NCBI RefSeq assembly: GCF_030272615.1
Contig: NC_081406.1
Span: forward strand, 239,618,422 to 239,682,421
Source of the DNA: Cryptomeria japonica
Lineage: Eukaryota > Streptophyta > Pinopsida > Cupressales > Cupressaceae
DNA length: 64,000 nucleotides
Direction: 5' to 3'
Below the pieces are notes generated by a model, which worked only from the letters and a program-made list of their open reading frames with translations, was not told the origin of the DNA and did no database searches. Numbering within the stretch: the stretch's first letter is position 1; every line of letters begins with the position of its first letter. Shown here piece by piece: positions 1 through 12,064 of the stretch. A program made the translations under genes and the position numbers.

Positions 1-1003
1 TGGCATATTTTATACCTTGAAATAACACCAATGATGCCACCTATATTGTAGGCTTCTTCTTCAAGGAGATAGTTAGAATTCATGGTCTTCCAATCAACAT
101 TGTTAGTGATAGAGATGTAAAGTTTCTGGGCCACTTTTGGAGGACACTTTGGAGAAAGTTGGGCCCCAAGTTATCCTTTTCATTTGCCTATCATCCTCAA
201 TCAAATGGTCGGACAAAGGTAGTCAGTAGATCATTGGGTAACTTGCTAAGATGTCCTACAAAACAACATGGGCATACTTGGGATTTAGTACTCGTTCAGG
301 CAGAATATGCATACAATGACTCAGTGAACCGAAGAATAGGTAAAAGTCTCTTTAAGATAGTGTATGGATTTCATCCTAGGGGCATAATAGAGCTCAAATA
401 TTTTATTTCAATGACACCTAAGAGTGCACAAGGGGAGAACTTTGTAGAAGGTATTAAATAAGTGCATGATAAGGTAAGGCAGTCCTTACAACAAAAATCC
501 GAGCAGTATATGGTTCAAGATGATAAAAAAAGGAGGAATGTACAATTTGTTGTTGGAAACTTAGTGTTAGCATACCTTAGGAAGGAGAGACTTCCATAAG
601 GGAAGCCTATCAAGCTCATGATGAAGAAAATTTGACCTCTCAAGGTGGTGCACAAGTATGGACAAAATGTATATGAAGTTGAACATCCTCCCACCTTGGG
701 TATATCTCCTATATTTAATGTTTGTGATCTCTATCCATACAAGGGAGAGTCACCAACAAATCAGATGGACATGCCATCATCGGTTCATGAAGATTGGGTG
801 AGTGATTTTCCACCAAGCCAACCGGTTAAGTTGGAGAGTATCCTGGACACTAAGGTAGTGAAGAAGACAAGGAAAGGAGTATACAAGCATTGTCTTTTCA
901 AGTGGGAAGGGTTAAAAGTGATTCCGATGTAATGTCGATGTCAAAAGAAGATATACTTCAGCATGGAGTGGAGATTGCAGACCTCCTAACTCAAGGGACT
1001 TGA
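1..1003 (+). pseudogene. Ty3/gypsy chromovirus integrase and chromodomain remnant
   Basis: This is the 3' end of a chromovirus pol, cut by the left edge of the window. Integrase core signatures are visible: HGLPINIVSDRD near 80-118, then the conserved YHPQSNGRT motif near 188-215, where the catalytic Glu usually following QSNGQTE is not preserved. The GPY/F-type module follows (VYEVEHPPTLGISPIFNV, about 670-722). A chromodomain piece (ILDTKVVKK, then KWEG) lies near 838-911. In living chromoviruses integrase inserts the cDNA and the chromodomain steers it to marked chromatin. The frame is broken by stops, for example near 459, 597 and 930, so the copy is dead. The last readable codons end near 1003. 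The assignment to chromoviruses rests on the chromodomain; I cannot name the clade. Confidence 0.85.
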
Positions 1004-1020
1004 GTTATTTGTCCCAGGGG

Positions 1021-1850
1021 AGTATGGTGCATGACACCTAACACTCCAAGCATGCAATTTTGTTTCTTTAAATTTTTGTGTGTTGTCTTTATAATGTAAT
1101 AAAGGGTCCACCATTTGGGACTCAGTAGAGCCATGGTTGAGTTGTCCAATTTTTGGTTTGAGTCATTTGTGTTTAGGATGGTGTCAGCCTGAGAAGTGAA
1201 ATGCTAAGGTAGATCACAAGAGTTGTACTCCAGATGAATGTTATCATTTAATAGGGGTCTATTGTTTTGTGTTTATGCATTTTAGGGTGTTTGAGGACCT
1301 TAAGGAGTCTTCAAATGCATTAGAATGCAAAGTTGCATCTTAGGAGTGAAAAGATGTAAAAAGTTGTTGAGCAACATTTTGCAATTTTTGCAAAAGTTGC
1401 ATTTTTGGTAGATGGCGTTGAAAAGTTGGTTGAACCAACTGAACCAAAAACATAAAAGCAAAATTTTACTTCATTATATAGGTTGGACAATTGGGAATGA
1501 AAGAACAAGTTTTTGGTTTTTGAAGCAATCTTGTCTTTCACCATTTTTGATAGTTTTCTCTTGTTTTCATTACTTGATACGGTCCAGTACGGACTTGATT
1601 GTACAATCTCATTGTAGGGAATGAGTGTTCATTGATTTTACTTTCCAATAAGTTTGATCTATAGGACTGATTATCTATAGTTGGAAAGATTTCATCCATT
1701 CTTTGCAACTAGGTGTAAAACCCTTCCAAGTAGGGTTTAAGAGCAAAACGGCTCTAACCTAAGCATTCATTGATGGAACATATTTAAATCAAGAGGAATT
1801 CTAGGTTAGGATCTATACATAGGTTTAGGATAGGTTTTTTTGTTTTGCAG
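1021..1850 (+). repeat. Candidate 3' LTR of the chromovirus (ends not resolved)
   Basis: A purine-rich stretch (CAGGGGAG, 1015-1022) follows the end of pol directly, as a polypurine tract would, and TGGTGCATGACACC begins at 1025. No gene is visible in the next 800 bp. No second LTR copy is in the window, so neither end can be fixed by comparison. The call rests on position alone. Confidence 0.35.
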
Positions 1851-2990
1851 GTCCTTGTGGAGGAGAAACAATGAAGCCCTAGGCTCACTACTGGGAGTAG
1901 GTGAGTGAGGATAACATAAGAAGTGTGTTTTTAAGAGAGCAAGAGGATTGGTACAAGAAAAATTGTCATATGGTTGGAAAGCCCTAAGTATTCCATTGAA
2001 TAATCCCTAATTTTTGGATCAGATGTTCTGACTGGTGAAGGGTTTGAAACACATCTTTCCAAGTCACCCGATGAGGTCCAAACCATTGAAATTAGTGCAA
2101 TATTGGAAACCCTAGGTGTATGGATAACCCTGATGCAATTTTCTAGTATTGTCTATAACTCTGAAAAGGGTAATCAAATATATAATTTATTTGTAGCCTT
2201 GTTTGGTAAGTTTTCAAACTAAGTCCCTAAAACTGCCAAGGGAGGGCTAATTCAAATAGGCCTATTTGAGCCTGATAGAGACCTAGAAAGGTTAGGAAAC
2301 CATAGCGATGGGTTTGGTGATACTAAAAGCCTCAAAATAATTAAAAGACACTATGTAGTTGTATTTTTGAGTCCTTTGAAAGAGGTTGAGTGTTGTGATC
2401 CTTGCAGGAATTGTTGGAGCCTTGAAGTGGTGTCAAGAGATTGAGGTGGCAACCTCAATAGATGGAGTTGCTTGTGTTAGACCAGTGGATATACCTTGGA
2501 GGCAAGAAAAAGTGGTTCAAACCTTGGAGGTCTTAATAGAAAAAACCCTATTAAGTGCCACTGGATGGGCTTGATTAGTTGAAGGGTTGAGTAAGACAAG
2601 TCAATCAAGAAGTGAGTTGGATAAAGCTCCAAGACTCTCTGCATCCGATATGTTGGCAGTGCATGTTGCCAACCAACAAGTGAGAAAGTAGGTTGAGCTA
2701 ATGAAGAAGTGGAAACTGATAAGTTGTTAGATGTTGGATTTTTGGTTGTGAAACAATAGGACTCCTACCAGATAAAGATGCAGTCATCAGATGAAGAAGA
2801 TATCACAGAAAGAAGAGAAGGTCAATAGAGAGTGTGCTCAATGGGATTATATGTGGTTGTTTAAAGATATGCCTGCTCAAAAAAGGAATCCATATTGGTG
2901 CAATACATGTTGCAGATGACATGGATCCACTCCCACCGGTAAGTCGAGCTTATCTCCTAATATGAATGAAATGCATTACATCTCTCTGAT
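1851..2990. other. Unassigned sequence, no gene recognised
   Basis: Short open stretches occur, the longest at 2386-2574 on the plus strand, but I recognise no domain or motif in them. The first LINE piece starts at 4883 on the other side of an LTR fragment, so some of this sequence could be upstream LINE material. No endonuclease motif was found to support that. Confidence 0.4.
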
Positions 2991-4882
2991 ATAGGTTTCC
3001 AAGAGTTAAAGGTAGGAGATTGAAGGCTCACACCAGATGAATTGGTGAAACATTGAGTTGCAGTCAAAGATAAGCACCAGATTAGTTAGGTTGGCATGTT
3101 GTGCCACCGAGATAGGGAAGGAAGGATATGTTTGTCACTTTGACAAACCAGTTGATAGGAGAACTGGTCTATTGTTGAAGAAGGCAAAGATGAAGTAGTT
3201 GTAGACATAGAGTGCAATTGGATTGAAGATGGATAAAGTTGTTGCCACAGACGTAGACAGATGGAGATTGTTGAAGGCTGATGACATGGTGTCATCAAGG
3301 TAGTTACTCGTAAGTATGTCTATCAGTAAAGCGAGCATAGGTGTTGAAGTGAAAGGCTCCCATCTAATGAAGATGTGCATGAGGTGGTTTGGCAAGTGGG
3401 ATAACCAGTAAGGGTGATCCACTGGAAGAGAAGAAAAGTGCACGTAATGAAGGTAGCATGGTTAGCGTATAACCGGCAGGTTGTGTTATCTAGTAGATGA
3501 ACGTGGTTCTGTGATGGGTCGGTGATCTTGTCTGAGCCCACACGATGACTAAGCAGAGGCGGATGTCGACAGAGATCCTATGTGTAGGCCAAGTTTCGAT
3601 CCAATGGACCATGTTGTTTCAGTAAGGTAGGTGGTGACTGGTTGACATTAATGTTGATAGTGTGTTACATGGGTTGAGAGAAGAAGGGTGCATCTCGAGA
3701 CTAATCAAAGGACAAAGATCTGATTTGGTAGCTTCATGATTGAGGTTGAGTGTCCAGGTGTTGATCAAGGTAGGTGAATCTATCTATGTGATCGCTTCAT
3801 AGGTGTTTGACAAGTACAAACCGAAAGAGGTTGCCATGTTTGCCAAATATGATAAACGTGTTCTAGATGTAGCCTAATTGGCAGAGTCTTACTGATCTAT
3901 TCTAGGTGGTCGATCTTTGGAAAGGAGATCTGATTGGATTTGGTTTTCCTTGTGGTTGATGAAGGAACCCTAACATAGTATAAGTTTGAATGGCGGTCAT
4001 GATGGGATAACTCAAGTATATATATGCTGACTCATGACCGAAGACTGACTGATGATGTTTTAGGTCAGATGATGAAGGATAGAGTATGAAATGGCAGAAA
4101 AAATCCAACCAGTCAGAGACTTCATCAAAGATCATATAGATTGTGTATTGAAGGTGCAACTGATGAGAAGGGTTTGATAGAGGCTTAACCAACAAGGTCA
4201 GTCTAACCGGTATACTAAAAAGTGAGTTGCATTGGGGCAAACCACTAGTGCTTGTACCTACAAAAATGTAGAGAAGGAGTTCCAGTGCAGTGTAAATGGT
4301 TGAGGAGATCCGGGTAGCCAAAGAACAAGGCAGATTTAAATTGACAAGATGATAACTGGTGGTGAGAAGAGAGCAGTGTGCCGATAGAAAAGAACAAGAG
4401 GTTGAACCAGTAAGGTTGCAACAAAGAGAAGGTGAGCAGAATAACGTCAAAGATCCATATAGAAGTGAACTAGTGGAGAGACATGCATGAGAGTTACAAA
4501 GTTCCTTTGTAACAAGGAGATTACTTTTATATTTGAAATATGTTATTGTAATCATTGAGTTGGAGCTTAGTGTAGGGGTTGGTTCTCCTTGGGTTGCTGC
4601 CCTAAATGTTGTAACCAAGTGTTTCATTGTGAGGTTGGATTCGAGTAGTAGTCTCCAGCAACATTTCTCACCGAGGTTTTTCCCATGTTGGGTTTTCCTA
4701 GTACATCCAGTGTTATATGATGTCCCTTTTGTGTGTGGTTGCATTTGTGTCATCTTCCTATCTAACCAGTTTGTGTGTTTTATGTTAGATCTGTCAACCG
4801 ATATATAAACATAAGATTGAAAAGGGAAAATTTTGGAAACCACTGATTCATACCCCCTCTCAATGGAATATTGTGTTCAATA
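2990..4882 (+). repeat. LTR fragment of the same family as the solo LTR at 36436-38106
   Basis: Three stretches align by eye with 36436-38106: the GCAGAGG.GGATGTCGACA segment near 3555, the 3900-4000 stretch, and the last 350 bp. That last part has GAGTTGGAGCTTGGTGCAGG-like sequence, ACATTTCTCACCGAGGTTTT near 4661-4680, and CCCCCTCTCAATGG followed by TTCAATA at the end. The terminal CAATA is a changed form of the CAACA that ends the 36436 copy. The 5' limit is not clear. A 313-codon open frame on the minus strand (3902-4843) is antisense to the LTR and is not a gene. Confidence 0.65.
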
Positions 4883-5539
4883 CCTTTATCTTTCCACCTT
4901 AGATCATTACTCAATAGAGCTTGAAATAGGTGGCAAGAAGATTAATCTCAGAACATGTTTCAAGTTTGAAAACATGTGGTTGTATGACTGTAATTTGATA
5001 GTTCTCATTGAATCATGGTGGAAAGAAGATAGGGTGGAAGGGTCACCCAATTTCAGATCTATGAAAAAAAATTAGTACATTAAAAATAAATAGAGAGAAT
5101 GGAATAAGGTATCCTTTAAGAACATCTTCTCAGAAAAGATGAGAATTGAAAAAGAACTAGTTGTGTTGAATAAGAAGGTTTTCATGCTAGGTATGTTTAA
5201 GGAATATTATGACAAATAAAAATCTTTGACATAAGAACTAAAGGAAGTCTTTACTAGAGAGGAAATATATTGGAAGCATAAATATAGAGTGGCCTAGTTG
5301 AAGGATGGTGATTCCAACAAAAAAATTTCCACTCCTCTGTAAGTGTGCGTAGAACTTCATCTAAATAGAAGAAATGGCCACAAGTAATGGGAGAAACATG
5401 TCCAATCTCTTAGATATTAGTGAGGTAGCAACTGAACATTTTAGGAGAATGTTAGGTTACAATAACATAGAAGGAGATCCTGAATTAGATATTAATTTCA
5501 TACCAAGGGTGGTACTAGAGGAAGATAACATAATGTTAT
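4883..5539 (+). pseudogene. L1-type LINE, fragment 1 (end of endonuclease, linker before RT)
   Basis: The reading starts with a form of the SDHxPI endonuclease end motif (LDHYSIELEI, about 4898-4927). It continues with the linker typical of plant L1 ORF2: a tryptophan-rich FENMWL stretch, EWNK, and REEIYWKHKYRVA followed by LKDGDSNKK near 5256-5320. This linker leads into reverse transcriptase in intact elements. Stops and one or two frameshifts are present. The upstream endonuclease is missing because an LTR ends at 4882. The downstream part continues at 6766, beyond a solo LTR. It belongs to the same LINE copy as 6766-8782, 14470-15013 and 32690-33105. Confidence 0.8.
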
Positions 5540-6765
5540 TGTTGGCATTATGCATGAATTGATTGTGTTGTCATTGATGTCAACACTAGTTCGATTGGTT
5601 ACTAACCTGTCCTAGTTGGTTGTTGACCTATTCTAGTTGGACATGGTTTTGGCTAAGGTTATCCGAGATTCTGATCCGGTATGATCAGATTCTTGGATTT
5701 GGTTTTGGATTGTTATTTAGGAATAATTATATGATTTTCATATTCAGTTCGTTCATGATTTGGTGCTCCAGAAGCTATTGTTTATGTTTTGGTTTGTCGG
5801 TTGATATTCTTGGTACTAGTTGGTGATATTTAATGAAACGGTCAATTGGTTTTGGTCTAGCTTCTAGAAATTATTTATAACGTGCTAAAGGTGTTCTTGA
5901 TTGTGTCCTAATTGTTTAGTGGCTTCGCATTGGCCGGTGTAATGATTTGGTGATCCTATTTGGATCTGGTTGGTTATTTTGTGTTATTGACACTGAGGGT
6001 TTCTATTGGCTGGTGAAATGTGTTGCATTTAGTCTTGGCATAATTTCTAGTGGATAAATTGTTTGAAAATTTGAATTAGGTCCATGCTATGTAATATAGA
6101 TCATAATATTGGTCTGGTGGTATCGTGTGATGTAATTTATGTAATTATGAGGTATGGATTTAGGGTTTAGCTGACCTTGTTTATCAAGGTTGATGATATA
6201 TATATAGGTGATATATTCATGTAATTTGTATGGTATGGTTATGTCTACATTCTCAAAGAGTGGTTTATGTGTGAACAAGGTTATATCATTCAGTGAAGGT
6301 TTGAGGAGAGTTTGGTATTGCAGGGCAGACATTTGTGCTTAACTGGAATTGTATCAAGCATTAGGAGATGCTATTTCCATAGTTCATTTCCTCTAGATTG
6401 TATTATAATGTTTATGTAAGTCAATGAGACTTCCCTTTTGTGATGAACAGTGACCTCTAGGTGGTTGGCCTGATTGCAAGTGCAATCCCCATTGCAATAT
6501 TTCACATACTACTACAAAAGTATTATTTGATCATGGGTAGGGTTTCCCACCGTGGTTTTTTCCTTAACCAGGTTTTCCATGTAAAAAATATTAGTGTTGT
6601 GAGTTCTTTACTTTCATGCTTTATATTTCACTGTATTGTTTTCATTATGCTCTGTTAGAAGGTTTATAATTTTCAATAATTGTTTAACTTGTGGAAAACT
6701 AATTCACCCACCCTCTCAGTTTTCCTCTGGTTCATTCTAATAATTGGAATCAAAACTTGTTAATA
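5540..6765 (+). mobile_element. Solo LTR (1226 bp) in the LINE, TSD GTTAT
   Basis: The segment starts TGTTGGCATTATG and ends TTGTTAATA, a mutated form of the usual TAACA-type end. GTTAT stands at 5535-5539 and again at 6766-6770. With one GTTAT removed, the LINE frame runs on without a shift into its RT domain, which supports the boundaries. The sequence resembles the copia LTRs at 40351 and 50902 in its start and in its 3' features, including CACCCACCCTCTCAG near 6705. No internal region or second LTR is present, so it is most simply a solo LTR left by LTR-LTR recombination. Confidence 0.8.
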
Positions 6766-8782
6766 GTTATGTAATCCAATTACTATGGAAGAAGTTAGAT
6801 GTGCATTGTTTCAATTACATCCATAGAAAGCCCTAGGCCTTGATGGGTTCGATGTAATTTTTTTCAGAAGTGTTGGCATTTTTTGGGTAATGAGATTTGG
6901 ATAATAGTGGAGGATTTTCAAATCCATAAGAGGTATGTCAGAGAAATCAAATATAAAGTTATTTCTCTTACACCCAATAAACAATCATGTTACTCTTTTA
7001 ATGATTATACGCCGATATCATTGAGTAATACATTGTACAAAGTTATATCCAAAGTCTTTGCAAATAGGCTTAAAAAGTGCTAAATAATGTGATATTCAAA
7101 GAATGATATGGATTTACTCTGGGCAAGAAGATTTCTGATTGCAATATCCTCACCAATGAAATCATATACATTATGAAATCTAAAAACAGGAAAGGTATGA
7201 TGGTTAAGCTAGACATGAGAAAATCCTATGATCACGTGGTGTGGGAATATTTGCTATGAGTATTAGAGAAATTTGGTTTTTATGTTCATTGGATAGAGAT
7301 TTTACACTTCTACATTACAACGGTAAAATTCTCTATTTTAATAAATGGTTCCTTATTTGGGTTTTTTGGTGCAACTGATGGCATTTAGCAGGGAGACCCT
7401 TTGTCACCATTTCTTTTTGTTATTATTATGGCTGAGGCATTGGGTAGAGTGATTAAGGATCACAAGGACAATGAGATATGGAAAGGAATTCAAATTGTGT
7501 ATGGGAGTGATCCTATCACTCAAGCACAAATTGTAGATGATATTACTTTGTTCGGGGAAGCCAACATCAAGGAGGCCAAAGCAATTAAGGATACTTTGGC
7601 AAAATATGCACAACAATCCGGTCAAGTATTGAAAAAAGAAAAATCAAATATATTTTTTTCTTTAATACAAAAAAGAGTGTGCAGAAAAAGATTGTGAAAA
7701 TACTTGGTTTCACCATTGCCTCATTTCTACCTAAGTATCTTGGAGCACCAATCTTCTAAGGGTTATGTAGATCAAAAAATTGGAACGAAGTGGTTGAGAA
7801 GTGCAAAATCAAAGCATCCTCTTGGTAGTTCAAATGCCTAACTTTGGCTAGTAGGTTAACAATGATTAATTCTGTGTTCTCTTCTATGCCAATTTATGTT
7901 ATGTTGTGTTTCCCTATCACTCACAAAACAAAACAAACTTAGAAAGTATATTAAAAAGGTTTCTATGGGAAGGCTCAACGGATGAGAGGAAAATACCTTT
8001 AATTGGATGGGACTTAGTATGTGATCAGAGGAGTGTTGGAGGGGCTGGTCTAAGGAAAATGAGAATGAAAAACTTGGCCCTTGGTACCAAGCTAATTTGG
8101 AAGATGTACATGACTCTAGATAGGAAATGGTGTTGAATATTTCAAAGGACATATTTAGACAATAGCAAATGCTGGCAGGGGATTGACCATGTGGAGGTTC
8201 TTATGGGACATTAAACATTTGATCACCAACCACCTTACTTGGAGAGTAAACAATGGTCAATCCGCCAACTTCTAGGAAGATTCGTGGAATGGGTATAGTA
8301 GTTTGGCTAATGTGATGGATATTGGAGACCAAGTGGATAGACTTGGTGAGGTGTTTGGATTTAAGGTCATTAATTACATTCAATGGTTCAAGGTGTACAT
8401 GGTATGGAATTTAACTGAAAAGACATTGCCAATCTAAGCCTCCCAACTAACATTAAGATCACATTATAGGAAGAATTCAATAAGCGTAAGATCGTTCTAA
8501 ACATGGAAGAGGATTAAATTCTATGGTGTGGCGCAAAGTATCGAGAGTACACTATTAGATTAGGGTATCAAATTTAGGAAAGGATATTGAGAGTGGTAGA
8601 TGGCCTACTGCTTTATGCTAAGATAATGTTGTTCTTCCAAAAGCAATGGCTTTCTTTTGGGTTGCGCTACACGATATTTTTGATTGCAGATAGATTAGCT
8701 AGCATTGGCATAGTTTGGTCTCTCGAGATGTGTTCTTTGCAATGAAAATATCGAAGAAATGGACCATATTTTTCATAATTGA
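6766..8782 (+). pseudogene. L1-type LINE, fragment 2 (reverse transcriptase)
   Basis: This part encodes the LINE reverse transcriptase, which copies its own RNA at the nicked target. Landmarks in order: ITMEEVRCALFQLHP near 6779-6823; the DYTPISLSNTLYKVISKVFA motif near 7000-7062; KLDMRKSYDHVVWEYLL near 7207-7257; GDPLSPFLFVIIMAEALGRV near 7393-7452; and the catalytic VDD in QIVDDITLFGEAN near 7526-7564, where most relatives have ADD. The stretch 7900-8780 fits the connector leading to the zf-RVT region. Frameshifts and stops occur near 7081, 7257, 7389 and 7695 and further on. The frame is interrupted at 8782 by a copia element and resumes at 14470. Confidence 0.9.
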
Positions 8783-9190
8783 TGTTGGAATAAATTAAAT
8801 CTGCTGGCCGACCAACCACCATCCCACCAGCCGCAGATCATGGCTAACTCAACACCATCCCACCAGCAAACTTACCACCAGCCACAGACAATGCGTCGAT
8901 CAACCACCATCCCACCACCATCCCACAATGTTGAGCATGCGTACCTGCCCATAATCAATGAAGAGCATATAAAATAAAGATGCATGAGACTACAACCTCG
9001 GTGCTCAAGTTTATCATAGTTGCTTAGTCACTAGTAGATGTATCTGTAGTTGCAATGCAATTTATATTGGCCTCAATATAAGTAATATGTCTTAGCATAC
9101 ATTTGACATTGTTCTATGTTTGTCATGGTATCTATTTATTTTATTTGCTTGTGTCTTCAACCAATACATGTGTGTTGTGTTTAGTCGTCA
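8783..9190 (+). repeat. 5' LTR of the 8783 copia
   Basis: It is 408 bp long, begins TGTTGGAATAAATTAA and ends GTCGTCA. The first 170 bp are built of short repeats of CACCATCCCACCAGC. It matches 14076-14469 along its whole length, with scattered differences. Confidence 0.9.
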
Positions 9191-9193
9191 AAC

Positions 9194-9205
9194 TAGTATC
9201 AAAGC
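9194..9205 (+). other. Primer-binding site, tRNA-iMet type (degenerate)
   Basis: TAGTATCAAAGC lies three bases after the 5' LTR. It differs at two positions from TGGTATCAGAGC, the complement of the initiator tRNA-Met 3' end that primes many plant copia elements. Confidence 0.7.
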
Positions 9206-9845
9206 TGAAGAGCCTGGAGAGAGAGAAGTTGACGTCTAAAGACATTAAGTAAGGAGATTGGTGGCCTAAAGCTGCCGTAGCAGTTGAACAAAGCTGCCAG
9301 AGATTACAAGATTGTTGAAATAAGCGCGAGCCATCTCTTTAAAGGTCATTGCTGTCAAATAACGTTGTGAGTTTCTGATGTTGCAAACAAAGAAGACACA
9401 TGATATCCATGTGCAGTTTTGAAGAGACATTTGTTAACTGTTTGAAAGGAGGTAATGATTGTTTCGTAAAAGAAGATCGATTTATTAATAAATCTTGCAA
9501 ATTAGAGGTTGTGAAGCATTTTAGAAGAAAATATTGCTATTTGTAAACAAAGGTTGCAGAAAGAAGATGATGATTATGGTTCAAAAAATTGAAGATTAGA
9601 GCTACCTAATCATGGGTTGTAGCTTTTGCTATTGAAACAAGTGAATTTGAAGTATTATGTTGTTTGGCTCCATATTTTGGGATGGAAAGATAGTTTTCTG
9701 TTCAGTTGAGTCTTAGCCAATATTTTTTGCTTTAAAAAGCGTATTGTTATTGTAAACTAGAAGAGCACTTATTCTAAAAGTGCAGAATTATGGTAAACAA
9801 AAGGAGGGAAACAAACCAAAGTTAGATGTATAGTAATAAAAAAAT

Positions 9846-11337
9846 ATGGCTTCAACAAGTAGTATAGCTCAACCCCAAATGCCAATTTTTATTGGTAAAA
9901 ATTATGAATATTGGGTTATTAAGATGAAAATATTCGTTTTGTTCTCAAGAGGTATGTGATCTTGTTAAAAAAGGATTTTCCGAAGCAGAAGATGAGGTTG
10001 CATATCTAGCATTACCACAACAAGATAAAGATAAATTAAAAGATAATAGAAAAAAGGATGCAAAAGCACTATTTCTGATTCAGCAAGCATTAGATGGATC
10101 TATCTTTCCTAAGGTTTATGTAGCCTAAAGGTCTAAGATAGCATGGGACATATTAGAAATAGCATATCAGGGGTCATCAAAGGTTAAAGTTGCTAAGTTG
10201 CAAATATTTAGGTGTGATTTTGAAAATATATGTATGGAAGATTCAGAGTCAGATGATCATTCTCTTAATCAAGTAATGAATGTGGTCAATCAGATTATAA
10301 CATATGGTGAAAAATTTTCTGATCAAAAGGTTGTTGAATTTTTTTTTTGTATTCTACCTAGAAAATTTGATGCCATTGTAGTTGCCATTGAAGAGTCTAA
10401 AGATTTGACACAACTCTCCATAGATGAGTTAATGGGATCACTTTTATCTCATAAATCTAGAATGAGAAAGAATAACAGTTCTTCTTTGGAGAATTCTTTT
10501 ACATCATAGGTGTCACTTGGCAGAGGAAGACGAAGAGGTAGAAGCAGAGATGGACATATGAGCCAAAATCAAGAAGAAAGAACAAATCAGTTCAATCAAA
10601 GCTTTCATAGTAGAGGAAGTGGGAGAAATCAATTTCAATTTTCAAGGTTTGATAAGTCTTACATTCAATGTCATTATTGTAAGAAATTTGGTCATTTGGT
10701 AAATGAATGTAAGAAGAAACAAGAAGAAATGGTCAAACATGGTGCTAATTACTCAGATATGTCTAATAATAACTCAGGAAGTTCATTCATAACCTACAGT
10801 GTTTCTCAAGAGAGTTCTAAGGATATATGGTTTCTAGATAGTGGTTGCAGCAACCACATGACTGGTAATAAAGAGTTATTTGCTAGTCTAGATGATTCAA
10901 TGAAACCTAAAGTGAAGTTGGGAAATGATAGTAAAGTATCTATAATGGGAAAAGGTGTTATACATGTTTTGACTAAAAATGGAGAAAAGAGTTATATTTC
11001 TGATGTTTATTTTGTGCCTAGATTAAAATACAATTTGATGAGTGTTGGACCATTAATGTAGAAAGGGTAAAAATTTTTATTGGATAATGATGTGTCTACG
11101 ATTTTGGATAGAAATCCTAGTGGTAGGTTAATTGCAAGGGTTGACATGACAAGGAATAGAATTTTCCCCTTTCAGATTTACTGTATTCAAGGAAAAGAGG
11201 TGGTCAATTTCAAGGCAGTGCATTTAGACCAAACATGGCTTTGGCATTTAAGGTATGGTCACCTTCATTTTAATGCTTTGAGATTTATAAAAGAAAAATA
11301 TGGTGAAAGGTTTACCACCCATAATGCAACCAAGTAG
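9846..11337 (+). pseudogene. Copia gag, protease and start of integrase region
   Basis: The reading begins at ATG 9846 with MASTSSIAQPQMPIF, typical of copia gag (UBN2 type, capsid protein). It shifts frame near 9945 and then keeps one frame from about 10198 to 11337, broken by stops at 10507 and 11059. A zinc knuckle of the CX2CX4HX4C type is intact (CHYCKKFGHLVNEC, about 10669-10710), which in relatives binds the element RNA. The protease active site DSGCSNHMT lies near 10837-10863. The GAG-pre-integrase stretch with WLWHLRYGH follows near 11239-11265. The stops mean no full polyprotein is made. Confidence 0.88.
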
Positions 11338-11416
11338 TTCATGTGAGAGTTGTATATTAGCAAAACAACACAGATAAAGTTTTCTAGTAAGGAGTTCATA
11401 TAGAGCAAGAGCCCCA

Positions 11417-12064
11417 TTGGAGTTAATTCACACTGATATTTGTGGACCCATGCAAACTCCATCTTTAGGAGGGAATATATATTTTCTAACATTTATTGAT
11501 GATTTTAGCAGGGAAAATTGGATATGTTTTCTTATACAGAAGTCTAAAGCTTTCACTAAATTCAAGGAGTTCAAGGCTATGGTGGAAAAACAAAGTGGTC
11601 TATTCATAAAAGTACTTAGATTTGATAGGGGTGGTGAATTTAGTTCTAATGAATTTCTATATTTTTGCAAATAACATGGAATCAAGAAATAATTTACAAC
11701 AAGGTACACACCACAACAAAATGGTGTAGTGGAAAGGAAGAATAGAACCATTATGGAAATGGCTAGGAGTATGTTGAAGGCCAAAAACTTGCCTAATGAT
11801 TTTTGGGTAGAAGCAGTAGCATGTGCAGTATATATTTTGAACAAAAGTCCTACTAAAAGTGTGAAGAACAAAATTCCACAAGAAGCATGGAATGGTAAGA
11901 AGCACAATGTACTTCATTTCAAAGTTTTTCGATGCATTGAATATTCCTTAGTACCATCTAAATTAAGAAAAAATTGGTTGATAAAAGTGAGAAATGTATT
12001 TTCATTGGTTATAGTGAGCAATCAAAAACTTATAGATTGTAGAATCCCATTTCAAAGAAAATGA
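11417..12064 (+). pseudogene. Copia integrase core
   Basis: In a different frame from gag, the integrase core shows the first catalytic Asp in ELIHTDICGPM (11420-11452), the second in VLRFDRGGEFSS (about 11612-11648), and the Glu in TPQQNGVVERKNRTI after 11700. One stop (11672) interrupts the core between the second Asp and the Glu. In working copies this enzyme joins the cDNA ends to the target and leaves 5-bp duplications, which fits the TSD of this element. The C-terminal part runs on to about 12064 and is followed by a frameshift into the RT region. Confidence 0.88.

Noticed and set aside
2649..2680. TGTTGGCAGTGCATGTTGCC as a possible LTR start for the fragment ending at 4882
   Set aside because: The five bases before it do not match those after 4882, and the alignment with the 36436 LTR start is poor.
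3902..4843. A 313-codon open frame on the minus strand, the longest single uninterrupted open stretch outside the Tat pol
   Set aside because: It lies antisense in an LTR fragment, has no known domain, and the related LTR at 36436-38106 does not keep it open.
11428..11907. A 159-codon minus-strand open frame
   Set aside because: It is the shadow of the copia integrase on the plus strand, which has clear catalytic motifs.
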